From NCBI RefSeq assembly GCF_003605735.1, contig NZ_QXTJ01000034.1:5919-39706 (forward strand): a stretch of DNA of 33,788 nucleotides. The letters run 5' to 3'. Shown one piece after another: positions 9,001 through 16,797 of the stretch; positions within the stretch are counted from its first letter, which is position 1, and every line of letters begins with the position of its first letter. The notes beneath the pieces are model-generated. The model was not told the origin of the DNA. It was given only the letters and a program-made list of their open reading frames with translations, and did not search any database. This stretch comes from Pseudomonas sp. LS-2. Its GTDB lineage: Bacteria; Pseudomonadota; Gammaproteobacteria; Pseudomonadales; Pseudomonadaceae. The translations under genes and the position numbers were made by a program.

Positions 9001-9055
9001 CCAGCCATAACGCCAGGCCATAACGCCAGGCCATAGCGCCAGGCCATGACGCCAG
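9001..9055. repeat. 13-bp tandem repeat, four units
   Basis: Four head-to-tail units of consensus CCAGGCCATAACG run at 9001-9012 (one base short), 9013-9025, 9026-9038 and 9039-9051, followed by a partial CCAG. Units differ by one base (ATAACG, ATAGCG, ATGACG). The array lies 32-86 bp upstream of the lyase ATG, inside the divergent promoter region. It could be a regulator-binding array or a simple sequence expansion. Confidence 0.9.
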
Positions 9056-9086
9056 TCGATAACAAGAAATTGGAGAGACAGCCGCA

Positions 9087-10043
9087 ATGAAACGTCTGTT
9101 CATGCAGGAAGTCGCGACCCGTGACGGCTTCCAGAACGAAAAAACCTTCATCGACACCCAAGACAAGATCGCGCTGATCGATGAGTTGAGCCTGTGTGGC
9201 TACGCCAGGATCGAGGTCACGTCCTTTACCTCGCCCAAGGCCATCCCTGCCTTGCGCGATGCCGAAGCGGTGATGGCCGGCATCCGGCGTCAGCCGGGTG
9301 TCGAATACACGGTGCTGGTGCCTAACGTGCGCGGTGCCGAACGGGCGCTGGGCTGCGGGATCGATGAGGCGAACCTGGTGATGTCGGTCAGCGAACCGCA
9401 CAACCGCTCGAACCTGCGCATGACCCGCGAGCAGTCGTTCGCGCAACTGACCGATGTGATCGACGTGATCGGGCAGGGGCCGGTGGCGGTCAACGTGTCG
9501 CTGTCGACGGTGTTCGGTTGCCCGATGCAGGGCGAGGTTGCGGCCGACGAAGTCCTCGGCTGGGTGGATCGTTTTGCCGAACGCGGCGTGCGCGGCGTGA
9601 CCCTGTGCGACACCACCGGCATGGCCTATCCCTCACAGGTTCAGGCGCTGTCGCGGCAGGTGCGCGAACGCTTCCCGCACCTGCAACTGACCCTGCATTT
9701 TCACAACACCCGTGGCATGGCGCTGGCCAATACCCTCGGCGCGCTGGAGGCCGGTATCGACCGTTTCGACGCATCGCTGGGTGGTTTGGGTGGTTGCCCG
9801 TACGCGCCGGGTGCCAGCGGCAATGTGTGCATGGAGGACCTGGTGCACATGCTCGATCTGATGGGCTACCAGACCGGTATCGATCTGGACCGGGTGCTCG
9901 CCGCCTCCGCGCGTTTACCCGGTTTGATCGGCCATCAGACCCCGAGTCAGATCCTCAAGGCCGGTCGCCGACTGGACCTGCACCCCATCCCCGAACATGT
10001 GCAGACCCTGAGCAAGCAGGTCGTCAACGCCGAACGCGGGTGA
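9087..10043 (+). CDS. Hydroxymethylglutaryl-CoA lyase-like enzyme
   Basis: A 318-residue TIM-barrel lyase of the DRE-TIM/HMGL family, expected to cleave a 3-hydroxy-3-methylacyl-CoA such as HMG-CoA to acetyl-CoA plus a keto acid. Family residues present are the metal/catalytic RD in EVATRDGFQNE (residues 12-13), VTSFTSPK, the metal His pair in LHFHNTRGMALANT, and the catalytic Cys with the metal Asn in GGLGGCPYAPGASGNV. Differences from classical HMG-CoA lyase are EVATRDGFQ for EVGPRDGLQ and HNTRG for HDTYG, so the substrate may be a related CoA ester. ATG at 9087 has GGAGAG 9 bases upstream. There is no other catabolic gene beside it except a dehydrogenase remnant. Control by the divergent LysR is likely. 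Confidence 0.88.
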   Translation: MKRLFMQEVATRDGFQNEKTFIDTQDKIALIDELSLCGYARIEVTSFTSPKAIPALRDAEAVMAGIRRQPGVEYTVLVPNVRGAERALGCGIDEANLVMSVSEPHNRSNLRMTREQSFAQLTDVIDVIGQGPVAVNVSLSTVFGCPMQGEVAADEVLGWVDRFAERGVRGVTLCDTTGMAYPSQVQALSRQVRERFPHLQLTLHFHNTRGMALANTLGALEAGIDRFDASLGGLGGCPYAPGASGNVCMEDLVHMLDLMGYQTGIDLDRVLAASARLPGLIGHQTPSQILKAGRRLDLHPIPEHVQTLSKQVVNAERG

Positions 10044-10052
10044 ACCGCGCCT

Positions 10053-10163
10053 GAGCAAGTGATCGAAGCGTTGGCGGATGCCGACGTAGCCATCACCAAC
10101 AAAGTGCGGATCAATCGCGCTGCACTCGAACAGCTGCCACGGCTGAAGCTCATCTGTGTGGCT
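10053..10163 (+). pseudogene. Remnant of a D-2-hydroxyacid dehydrogenase gene
   Basis: The plus strand from 10053 encodes about 37 residues without a start: EQVIEALADADVAITNKVRI followed by NRAALEQLPRLKLICVA. This matches the N-terminal catalytic-domain segment of glycerate/hydroxypyruvate-type dehydrogenases (pattern A-D-V-A-I-T-N-K-V, then L-K-L-I-x-V-A-A-T-G). The homology stops just before the T-G-T-N-N motif expected next. The remainder is missing, and gspD ends 15 bp further on. The reading is from protein pattern memory. It marks a deletion or insertion scar at the left edge of the secretion operon. Confidence 0.7.
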
Positions 10164-10177
10164 GAGGCGCACGACGC

Positions 10178-12484
10178 TTATTGCATCGGTTTGATCAGTT
10201 GCAGCTGCTGGCGGTAATCATCCGTCACCTGCCGTGCCTGGCTGTTGCTGGTGACCACACGCGGGGTGATCAGCACGATCAGCTCCGTGCGCTTCTTGCT
10301 CTTGCTGGTATTGCCGAACAGCCAGCGCAGCCCCGGCACGCGGCCCAGATAGGGCACTGAGGAGACGGTGTCGCTGTTGTCCTGTTTGATCAGGCCGCCG
10401 AGCAGCACGGTCTGGCCGCTCTGCACCGCGACTTGCGTAGACACCGAGCGCGTGGAGATGCGCGGGTTGCCGTTGTTGTCCGGGGCGGCGCTGTTGTCGG
10501 CGTCACTGACCTGCTGCTGAATGTCCATGTACACCAGACCACCCGGATTGATGCGCGGTACGACATCGAGGATGACCCCGGTCTGGACGTATTCGACACT
10601 GCTCAGCGTGGTATTGGAGACGTTGGTGTTGACGGTGGTCTGACTGATCGGGATGTTGTCGCCGACCTGAATCTGCGCCTGCTGGTTGTTCATCACCACC
10701 AGCGACGGCGCCGACAGCACTTGCGTGCGGCCGTTGGTTTCCAGTGCATGCAGCGCCACTTGCAGGTTGTTGCTGACAAAGGAATAGAACAGCGCGTCGG
10801 CTGCGCCCAGACCGGCACCGCCGCCGCCGAGTGCACCCTGGCTGCCGGAGGCATTGGCAACAGTGGTGCTGCCAGAGTTACCGGCCAGCTTGCCCAGATA
10901 CCATTGCACGCCAAGGTCCAGTTCGCCGCTGAGATTGACCTCTAGAATCCGGGTTTCGATCTGCACCTGCATCGGCGCGTTGTCCAGCCGTTTGATCGCG
11001 GATTCGATCTCTGTCCACTGCGCAGGGCGGGTGCGGATCAGCAATTGGTTGCTGCTTTTCTGCGCGGTGATGCGGGTGCTGTCGTCCAGCCGCTTGCTGG
11101 CGCCGGATTCCGTGCCAGCGGTTTCACCGTCGGTGCCTTCGACGCCACCTGCGTCATCATCGGCCTCTTCGCTGTCGGTGTCTTCGCTCTGCAGTTCAGC
11201 GCCTTGCATGTTGCCGCTGCTGCCATTCAGACCCATGCCCGAGCTTGAACCCATGCCTTGGCCGGTGCCGCTCAGGCCCATGCCGCCAGCACTGTTGCCG
11301 CTGCCGCTGCCATTGAGCGAGGACAGCGAGCGGGTGCGCAGGCCGGGGGCGACCTTGGCCGCGCTGTCGTCCTTGATCTGCCCGTTGCCGTAGATCTGGC
11401 GCAGGTACCTGGCCAGGTCAGAAGCCTTCATGTTGCGTACGTCGTATACGTACATTTGCGGCTCGTTGCCGCCGCCTTCATCGATGGTATGAATCCAGTC
11501 ACCGACTTCGCTCAGGTAACGCGGTTGTGCGGAAATCGCCACCACCGAATTGGTTCGGTCAATGGGCAGAAAACGCACCATGCCCGCCATCGGCATGCCG
11601 CTGTCGGGGCCGAACATTTTCTTCAGTTCCGGCATCAGTTCGCCGACGGTGGCGCGCTGCAGGCCGTAGACCGCAATCGACATGCCTTTGAGCCAGTCGA
11701 CATCGAAGGTGTCGATGGTGTCCTGATAGTTGGCCAGTTCATCCGGCGTTCCGGCGAGGCTAAGCACATTGCGGCCCGGATCGACCAGCAGGAAGGCGTT
11801 TTCCCGGGCGAAGGGTTTGAGCAGTTTCTGCATCTCGGTCGCCGAGATGTAATGCAGCGGAAAGAGCCGCGCCGACAACCCGCTGGAAGGCCGCGCCACC
11901 GGCATTTCGGGCACCAGTTTGCCGGCCACTGCCTGATTGGCGGGGAGGATCACATAACGGTCGCCCTGGCGGATCATCGCGTTGTCGGTCCAGGACAGCA
12001 GGGTTTCCAGAATCGACAGCGCCTGTTGCTTGTTCACTGGCTTGGAGGTGGAGAAGCTGACGTCGCCTTTGACGCCTTGAGCGATGCTGTAGTTTTCGTG
12101 CAGCAGATCGCCCATCACGCTGTTGATCACGGCTTCGATCGGCTGATTGGTGAAGTTGAAGACGATGTCGCCGCTGGCCTCGGCGGGCGTGTTCGCGCCG
12201 GCCCCGCGGGTCGCCGCGCCCGGGCTGTGCACGAACGTCTGGCTGCCCCGAATGATCTGCTGACGCGGCACGGCTTTCGCGCTGGCGTTCGCCTGGCTGG
12301 GCAGCGGGGCGGGTTCGGTCAGGGGCGGGCGTTGCGAGCCGGTGCCATCGAGTGCTTTCTGCATCAGCGCCGGGTCGTTGTCGAAATGCTCCGGGGACGT
12401 GGCGCATCCGGCCAGCGCGACGGCGGTCGCCAGGCACAACAGAGGACTGCGCAAACGGGGAAACTCAAGGTAGCGATTGTTCAT
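10178..12484 (-). CDS. gspD: Type II secretion secretin GspD (lipoprotein)
   Basis: The outer-membrane channel of the type II secretion system, 768 residues. A signal peptide with lipobox ALAGC (Cys27) predicts a lipidated secretin, which may reach the outer membrane without a pilotin. Domains are N0 at about 105-185 (FNFTNQPIEAVINSVMGDLL), N1 at 205-262, N2 at 268-335, N3 at 345-495, and the secretin barrel at about 500-750 with VQIETRILEVNLS, the gate region and the closing LIVLITPRVV strand. N3 is interrupted by a Gly/Ser/Met-rich and then acidic insert at about 387-468. It is the last gene of the operon and overlaps gspN by 4 bp (ATGA). Its last 33 codons have a diverged, inverted second copy at 24562-24657. 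Confidence 0.96.
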   Translation of the reverse strand: MNNRYLEFPRLRSPLLCLATAVALAGCATSPEHFDNDPALMQKALDGTGSQRPPLTEPAPLPSQANASAKAVPRQQIIRGSQTFVHSPGAATRGAGANTPAEASGDIVFNFTNQPIEAVINSVMGDLLHENYSIAQGVKGDVSFSTSKPVNKQQALSILETLLSWTDNAMIRQGDRYVILPANQAVAGKLVPEMPVARPSSGLSARLFPLHYISATEMQKLLKPFARENAFLLVDPGRNVLSLAGTPDELANYQDTIDTFDVDWLKGMSIAVYGLQRATVGELMPELKKMFGPDSGMPMAGMVRFLPIDRTNSVVAISAQPRYLSEVGDWIHTIDEGGGNEPQMYVYDVRNMKASDLARYLRQIYGNGQIKDDSAAKVAPGLRTRSLSSLNGSGSGNSAGGMGLSGTGQGMGSSSGMGLNGSSGNMQGAELQSEDTDSEEADDDAGGVEGTDGETAGTESGASKRLDDSTRITAQKSSNQLLIRTRPAQWTEIESAIKRLDNAPMQVQIETRILEVNLSGELDLGVQWYLGKLAGNSGSTTVANASGSQGALGGGGAGLGAADALFYSFVSNNLQVALHALETNGRTQVLSAPSLVVMNNQQAQIQVGDNIPISQTTVNTNVSNTTLSSVEYVQTGVILDVVPRINPGGLVYMDIQQQVSDADNSAAPDNNGNPRISTRSVSTQVAVQSGQTVLLGGLIKQDNSDTVSSVPYLGRVPGLRWLFGNTSKSKKRTELIVLITPRVVTSNSQARQVTDDYRQQLQLIKPMQ

Positions 12485-12996
12485 GGTGTGGGTACGTCTG
12501 GAAGGGTAATGAGGGGCGCCTTCGAAGGCGGCGGAAGGCGCAGCAGGGGCAGGCGCAGTTCGCGGGTCTGGCCCTGATGACTGAAAGTGGCTTGCTGGGG
12601 GGTGGCACCGGTCAGCGTCCAGCCGTTGTCGAGGGTGCTGCCGACGGCCAGTTTCAGGTTGCGCTTGTCAGCCATGCGCAGCAGCACCCACTGAGCCTGA
12701 CCGTCGATGATCACGCCGCTGAGGCTGATGCCGTCGAGGGAGGAGGCCTGACGTGTGCCAGTCACCCGATCGGGTTTGCGGTCGGGGCTGAACATCGACT
12801 GTCGCCAGGTCAGCGCCAGGGCCTGAGCCGGCAGCGGCGAGACTGTCCTGGGCTTGGCGGCGGGGGCCGATTCACGGACTTCACCGGCGGGCAGCCACCG
12901 CACCGTCTGACCGGCGCCCATGGCGAGGCTTACGGCCGTCGCGCTCAACAGGGCGGTGCAGGCCAGCAGTGCGAGGGTCAGGGTGTCGAACCTCAT
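12481..12996 (-). CDS. gspN: Type II secretion protein GspN (GspC-like inner-membrane connector)
   Basis: A 171-residue protein with one N-terminal membrane segment (about residues 6-27) and a periplasmic domain. The segment from about 88 (SLDGISLSGVIIDGQAQWVL onward, ending in TRELRLPL) resembles the homology region (HR) of GspC, which contacts the secretin N0 domain. In the Xanthomonas Xps system the gene at this place, xpsN, is thought to fulfil the GspC role. No separate gspC is present in this cluster, so this protein is the best candidate for the inner-to-outer membrane link. ATG at 12996 overlaps the gspM stop (ATGA). A proline-rich tail follows the HR. Confidence 0.82.
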   Translation of the reverse strand: MRFDTLTLALLACTALLSATAVSLAMGAGQTVRWLPAGEVRESAPAAKPRTVSPLPAQALALTWRQSMFSPDRKPDRVTGTRQASSLDGISLSGVIIDGQAQWVLLRMADKRNLKLAVGSTLDNGWTLTGATPQQATFSHQGQTRELRLPLLRLPPPSKAPLITLPDVPTP

Positions 12997-13649
12997 GCGT
13001 CAGGCTCCTCGCTGGGGGCAGGCGGTGTTTGAGCCGGTTTGTTTTGAGCAGGATGAGTGGGCGCCTGTTGCAGATAGCCGCGCAGCAACAGATGCACTTG
13101 CAGACGTCCGGCACCGCCACTGGCGGGGGCTGAGGTCGCGCGGCGCAGGCTCAGGTTGTCGACGAACAGAAACGGCTGCCCGTATTCGAAGTCGTGCAGC
13201 AGATTGGCCAGCGGCTCCATGGCGCATTCCAGGGTCAGGCTGACTTTCACCTGACGATAGGGCTCGGCGCTGTCGCGCTCCGGGGTGATCGGCATGCGCT
13301 GCGTGACCTGGCAGCCCGGGCCCTGCTCGGCATGGGCCTTGACCAGATCGAGGCTGCGTTGCATCAGATCGGCGGCGACCGCGCTGGGGTCTTCGCCGGG
13401 CAACAGGCTGGTGCGGCTGGAGGGATCGCGTCGCGCGGCCTGCAGTTGCTGCTCCAGACTGTCGCGCTGTTGCAGGATGGCGGCGTAGCGCTGTTGCTGG
13501 GTGCGCAAGGCGTCGGCCTGCTCGTTGAGCGCGTTCAGCGGGTCGAGAAACCAGCTTTGCACCAGCAACCACCATGCGGCCCAGAGCACCAGCGCCAGTA
13601 CGATCAGTGCCGCGCCACGGCGTTCCCGCGGGCTCAGTTCACGGCGCAT
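12993..13649 (-). CDS. gspM: Type II secretion protein GspM
   Basis: A 218-residue bitopic inner-membrane protein of the assembly platform. A single transmembrane helix lies at about 14-32 (ALIVLALVLWAAWWLLVQSW). A coiled-coil stretch at 40-75 (LNEQADALRTQQQRYAAILQ and on) and a ferredoxin-like periplasmic domain with FEYGQPFLFVDNLSLRR follow, as in the GspM/PilO family. A Pro/Ala-rich tail of about 30 residues ends the protein. ATG at 13649 is used, giving an 11-bp overlap with the end of gspL; the frame extends upstream to 13676 without need. It pairs with GspL in known systems. Confidence 0.87.
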   Translation of the reverse strand: MRRELSPRERRGAALIVLALVLWAAWWLLVQSWFLDPLNALNEQADALRTQQQRYAAILQQRDSLEQQLQAARRDPSSRTSLLPGEDPSAVAADLMQRSLDLVKAHAEQGPGCQVTQRMPITPERDSAEPYRQVKVSLTLECAMEPLANLLHDFEYGQPFLFVDNLSLRRATSAPASGGAGRLQVHLLLRGYLQQAPTHPAQNKPAQTPPAPSEEPDA

Positions 13650-14670
13650 CGGCGGCCTCCTTGCGCAGTTGCGCACGCAGGGAAAAACGTTCTTTGCCGG
13701 TCTGTGCGTCGGGCTGGATGATGCCCTGGAACTGCGCGTCGCTCAGCGTCTTGCAGTCCTTCATGCGGGTAATCAGGGCGCTGGCCCTGGCGCTTTGTCC
13801 GGAGAGGGATACGCCACCGCCGTCGGCGATTTCCAGTTGCTCGACCCAGGTGTCGGGCCCCAGACAACCGGTGAGGTCCACCAGCACGCTGGACAGCGTC
13901 GGCTGCGCCGCCTTTTGCTGAGCCAGATAGCGCGCCGCGCCCTGCGTGTTGATCAGTTCGCGACGCAGGTTCTGGACCTGCTGCACCTCGCCGCGCTGCG
14001 CATCGACGCTGTGCTGCATCGCCTCGACCATGGTGGCGCGAGCATCCAGCCAGAGCACCATGCAGCTCACCAGCAGCGCGCAACAGGCCAGTGCCAGATA
14101 GCGCGGCAGCCGTGCACGTCCTCGGCGTGGCGGCTTCTGCTCGGCAGGCAATAAATCCACGCCCAGTCGCTGGCCCTGTGCATCGCGGCCGTCGACGGCG
14201 TGCAGCGCCAGGCCATGTGCCTTGCACGCATCGAGCGCCGGTTGCAGCCGCTCGCGCAGCACCGCCACAAGCAGCACCTGAGCCTGCGCGCCTTGCTTGC
14301 CGGTGACCCGTGCGACGTAGTGCATCCGGTCGCGAGGGTAGGGGGTGTATTTGTCCAGTTCGAAGCCGATGACGTTGTGCAGATCGCGCAATGCCGCGCC
14401 CGGCAGCAGCAGCGTCTGGACCAGCATCATGTTCGCGGGCAACAGCAGAATCAGGCGCTCGTCGGCGCGCTCATCGACCGACCCGGACAGCGGCCAGTCG
14501 ATCAAGCGTTCATGGACCTGCGCCAGCAGCCGCGCACGCAAAGTCGCGGGCAGCAGGGCCTGCAACTCGTTCAGCCAGGCGCACCAAAGCTGCTGTGCCC
14601 GGCTGTCACGCCACTGGCTGTGCAGGCGGGCCTGGAACGGGGCGAGCCGCTTTGAAAGTAAATGCTTCAT
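13639..14670 (-). CDS. gspL: Type II secretion protein GspL (PilN-like)
   Basis: A 343-residue inner-membrane protein that in type II systems couples the GspE ATPase to GspM and the pseudopilus. The N-terminal half is cytoplasmic, with an actin-like remnant (LLLPGAALRDLHNVIGFELD). A transmembrane helix lies near 195-215 (RYLALACCALLVSCMVLWLD). A coiled coil and a PilN-like periplasmic domain then contain the motifs DTWVEQLEIADGGGVSLSG. The start ATG (14668-14670) overlaps the gspK stop as ATGA. A longer open frame runs upstream antiparallel to gspK/J but has no GspL features. It is shorter than the roughly 380-400 residues of classical GspL. Confidence 0.88.
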   Translation of the reverse strand: MKHLLSKRLAPFQARLHSQWRDSRAQQLWCAWLNELQALLPATLRARLLAQVHERLIDWPLSGSVDERADERLILLLPANMMLVQTLLLPGAALRDLHNVIGFELDKYTPYPRDRMHYVARVTGKQGAQAQVLLVAVLRERLQPALDACKAHGLALHAVDGRDAQGQRLGVDLLPAEQKPPRRGRARLPRYLALACCALLVSCMVLWLDARATMVEAMQHSVDAQRGEVQQVQNLRRELINTQGAARYLAQQKAAQPTLSSVLVDLTGCLGPDTWVEQLEIADGGGVSLSGQSARASALITRMKDCKTLSDAQFQGIIQPDAQTGKERFSLRAQLRKEAADAP

Positions 14671-15389
14671 TCTTGCCAGCGCAGGACCCGATAAGGCCTG
14701 ACACCCTCCTTCGATGGGTTCAGTAACAGCGTGACGCTCAGCGTCGTGCCAAAGCCGCCGGGCAATGTCGCCCGGCTTTGTACGGTGATGACGGGGCCCG
14801 CGTCGTTGGCGGTAACGCCGCCCTGAGGCAGATTCAGGACACGACGCAACCACGGCGAGGCCAGACCGGCATCCGGCGCGGGCAGTCCGCTCCACAAGGT
14901 CATGTGCGCACTGACGCACGTGTACAGCCGCTGGTCCATGGCCGGCAGTTCGCGAAGCTCCTCGATCGTGCGCAACGGCGCCCGGTCGCCACCACGGCGC
15001 TGGTTCAGCGCCTGCGACAGTTGCGCCGATTGCGCGGGCGATCCACCGCATGCCATTACCAGCCGCGCAAGCGACTCGACGGGTGCGGCGTTTACATCCA
15101 GTTTTCCCGCCTCGCTGGTCAGGCTGACCGCCAGCGTCGCCTCGTCGAAGGGCAGCGCATGAGGTTGACCGTCGGCCTTCCAGTGGCGCTTCGGATCGCG
15201 GTCCAGTTGCGCCAGCACGGCCATGCCCACGCCCGCTTCGGCTGCCAGTACCGCCTGGGTGTGCTGGCGCTGCCAGAGCGCCTGACGATTTTGCAGGTGC
15301 ACCCAGCCCAACAGGCCAGCGAGCAAGGTGCCCAGCAGCGCCAGCACCCAGAGCACCAACAGCAGCGCCACGCCGCGTTGGCCCCTCAT
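14667..15389 (-). CDS. gspK: Minor pseudopilin GspK (short form)
   Basis: The large minor pseudopilin that caps the pseudopilus with GspI and GspJ. The prepilin-like leader QRG precedes VALLLVLWVLALLGTLL, and, as is usual for GspK, Glu at +5 is absent. The region EAGKLDVNAAPVESLARLV is the typical GspK helix-hairpin (L-N-x-N-x-A) motif. At 240 residues it is well below the usual 310-330, so the inserted alpha-helical domain is probably reduced. ATG at 15389 overlaps the gspJ stop as ATGA. Cleavage would need a prepilin peptidase encoded elsewhere, such as PilD. Confidence 0.88.
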   Translation of the reverse strand: MRGQRGVALLLVLWVLALLGTLLAGLLGWVHLQNRQALWQRQHTQAVLAAEAGVGMAVLAQLDRDPKRHWKADGQPHALPFDEATLAVSLTSEAGKLDVNAAPVESLARLVMACGGSPAQSAQLSQALNQRRGGDRAPLRTIEELRELPAMDQRLYTCVSAHMTLWSGLPAPDAGLASPWLRRVLNLPQGGVTANDAGPVITVQSRATLPGGFGTTLSVTLLLNPSKEGVRPYRVLRWQE

Positions 15390-15997
15390 AACGTTCGCGC
15401 CTCGGACGACAGGTCCAGGCGCAGATCGATGCTCTGCAACGGCCATGGCACAGGGCCGGCCAGTTGCGCATCGATGCGCACGCTCACCGGCAGGCGACCG
15501 GGCCATGGCCAGTGATCCAGCCAGTCCGTGGCGCCACCCTTGGGCGAGATTCCGCGGTAGCTGAATTGCACGCCTTGCACCTGATGCAGCAGCACCTGAG
15601 GTTCATCCGCCGGCAGCAAGCCCTGATCGCGCAGGCGTTCCAGGCTGATCTGCAGGCGCTGTCCCGGCGCCAATGCCAGGCTGTAGCGGTAAAGCCCGCC
15701 GCCGAGGTTGGCCACCAGCGGCGCGTAAAAACTCATGCTGTGGGGCTCGCCCACGAACACCGGCGACTGCGTGACGCCCGGCGCCCCTGCGGCCAGGGGC
15801 AGGGTCTGGCCGATGGCATTGCGCAGAAAGTTCTGCGTCGAACGCACTTCGTCCAGTCGCGTGCTGTAGCGTTCGGCCTTGCTCATGGCCCGATTGGCGC
15901 CGGTGATCGCGCCTGCGATCAGGGTCAGAAGAACCCCGAGCAGGCTCAGTACCACCAGCACTTCCAGCAAGGTGAACCCCTGCGCCCGACGAATCAT
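15386..15997 (-). CDS. gspJ: Minor pseudopilin GspJ
   Basis: A minor pseudopilin of 203 residues. The prepilin leader MIRRAQG is cleaved before FTLLEVLVVLSLLGVLL, with Glu at +5. The C-terminal globular domain contains the GVQFSYRGISPKGG and WPLQSIDLRLDLSS strands common in GspJ. ATG at 15997 overlaps the stop of gspI (ATGA). The same frame reads upstream to 16138 opposite gspI, but that part lacks any leader features. It should form the pseudopilus tip with GspH, GspI and GspK. Confidence 0.9.
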   Translation of the reverse strand: MIRRAQGFTLLEVLVVLSLLGVLLTLIAGAITGANRAMSKAERYSTRLDEVRSTQNFLRNAIGQTLPLAAGAPGVTQSPVFVGEPHSMSFYAPLVANLGGGLYRYSLALAPGQRLQISLERLRDQGLLPADEPQVLLHQVQGVQFSYRGISPKGGATDWLDHWPWPGRLPVSVRIDAQLAGPVPWPLQSIDLRLDLSSEARTL

Positions 15998-16362
15998 TGG
16001 CTGGCCCCCGAACCTGCGCTGCGCACTTGCAGCGTGCTGTAGTGCGCGTGCCGGGCACCGTCGCTGACTTCCAGGTCCAGCCGCCAGGCATCGAGCGGAG
16101 CGTTGCCGCCCGGCAAGGCACTGACGTTCAACCGCCACTTAACCCCGGACCAGCGCCCTTCGGTGACGCCCGCCTGCAAGCGGCCGGCGTTGGCTTCGTC
16201 CATCAGCGAGCGCGCCGTCAGGCTCAACAGGTCGCTGCGCTGCGCCTGTTGCAGGGCGCGGGCGCTCTGGCCAAACGCGACCACCAACACGCTGCTGCAC
16301 ACCGCCAGCACCGCGAGGGCGGCAAGCATTTCCAGCAAGGTGAAACCGCGCTCGCCACTCAA
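15994..16362 (-). CDS. gspI: Minor pseudopilin GspI
   Basis: A 122-residue minor pseudopilin. The leader ends in GERG, followed by FTLLEMLAALAVLAVCSSVL with Glu at +5. The globular part is small (WRLDLEVSDGARHAHYSTLQ). No ATG is available near the leader. TTG at 16362 overlaps the gspH stop as TTGA and yields a short, normal leader (Met-Ser-Gly-Glu-Arg-Gly). The other in-frame start, a TTG at 16416, would give an unusually long leader. The assignment of this start is an inference. GspI normally begins pseudopilus tip assembly. Confidence 0.88.
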   Translation of the reverse strand: MSGERGFTLLEMLAALAVLAVCSSVLVVAFGQSARALQQAQRSDLLSLTARSLMDEANAGRLQAGVTEGRWSGVKWRLNVSALPGGNAPLDAWRLDLEVSDGARHAHYSTLQVRSAGSGASQ

Positions 16363-16796
16363 TTGAGCGTGCGCAACTGAACGTTGCCCGTGAGCCAGTT
16401 GATATCGACCCGCCAATGCTTGTCGTCACGGGTCAGCAGCAGATGCCCGCCGCTCGATCCGCCATCGGGATAGAACTCGAACGCCGATCCAAGCCCGTCG
16501 GCGGTCTGCAGCTGGACGTGCATGTCACTGGGCAGGTGCCGGACCTTTTGCTGTGGCCCCTGAAAACGCCCGTCCTTGAGGTCGAACCGGGTCTGCGCCG
16601 GCTGCCCGGTGACAATGGCCTGGACCCGCGCCGCCCGCAGCGCTTGCACCACTTCGCTCAGGGCGCGGCGTTCGCTGGCGGAGTGCAGACCTTTGCCCAC
16701 GCCAAAGCCCACCAGCCCGACACTGATGCCGATCAGAACGATCACCACCAGCAGTTCGAACAGGGTGAAGCCGCGGGCGCGGGGCAGGGCGCGCAT
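16359..16796 (-). CDS. gspH: Minor pseudopilin GspH
   Basis: A 145-residue type II pseudopilin. The leader MRALPRARG is followed by FTLFELLVVIVLIGISVGLV with Glu at +5. The central part has QALRAARVQAIVTGQPAQTR, typical of GspH (and FimT-like) proteins, and a C-terminal beta-rich section. ATG at 16796 lies 1 bp after the gspG stop. The open frame continues to 16838, but the upstream residues do not belong. The end overlaps gspI by 4 bp. Confidence 0.9.
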   Translation of the reverse strand: MRALPRARGFTLFELLVVIVLIGISVGLVGFGVGKGLHSASERRALSEVVQALRAARVQAIVTGQPAQTRFDLKDGRFQGPQQKVRHLPSDMHVQLQTADGLGSAFEFYPDGGSSGGHLLLTRDDKHWRVDINWLTGNVQLRTLN

Positions 16797-16797
16797 G

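Noticed and set aside
9001..9055. CRISPR-like array
   Set aside because: The 13-bp units are contiguous with no spacers and no cas genes are near.
11258..12577. Long open frame opposite gspD and gspN
   Set aside because: Shadow frame; the secretin on the other strand is complete.
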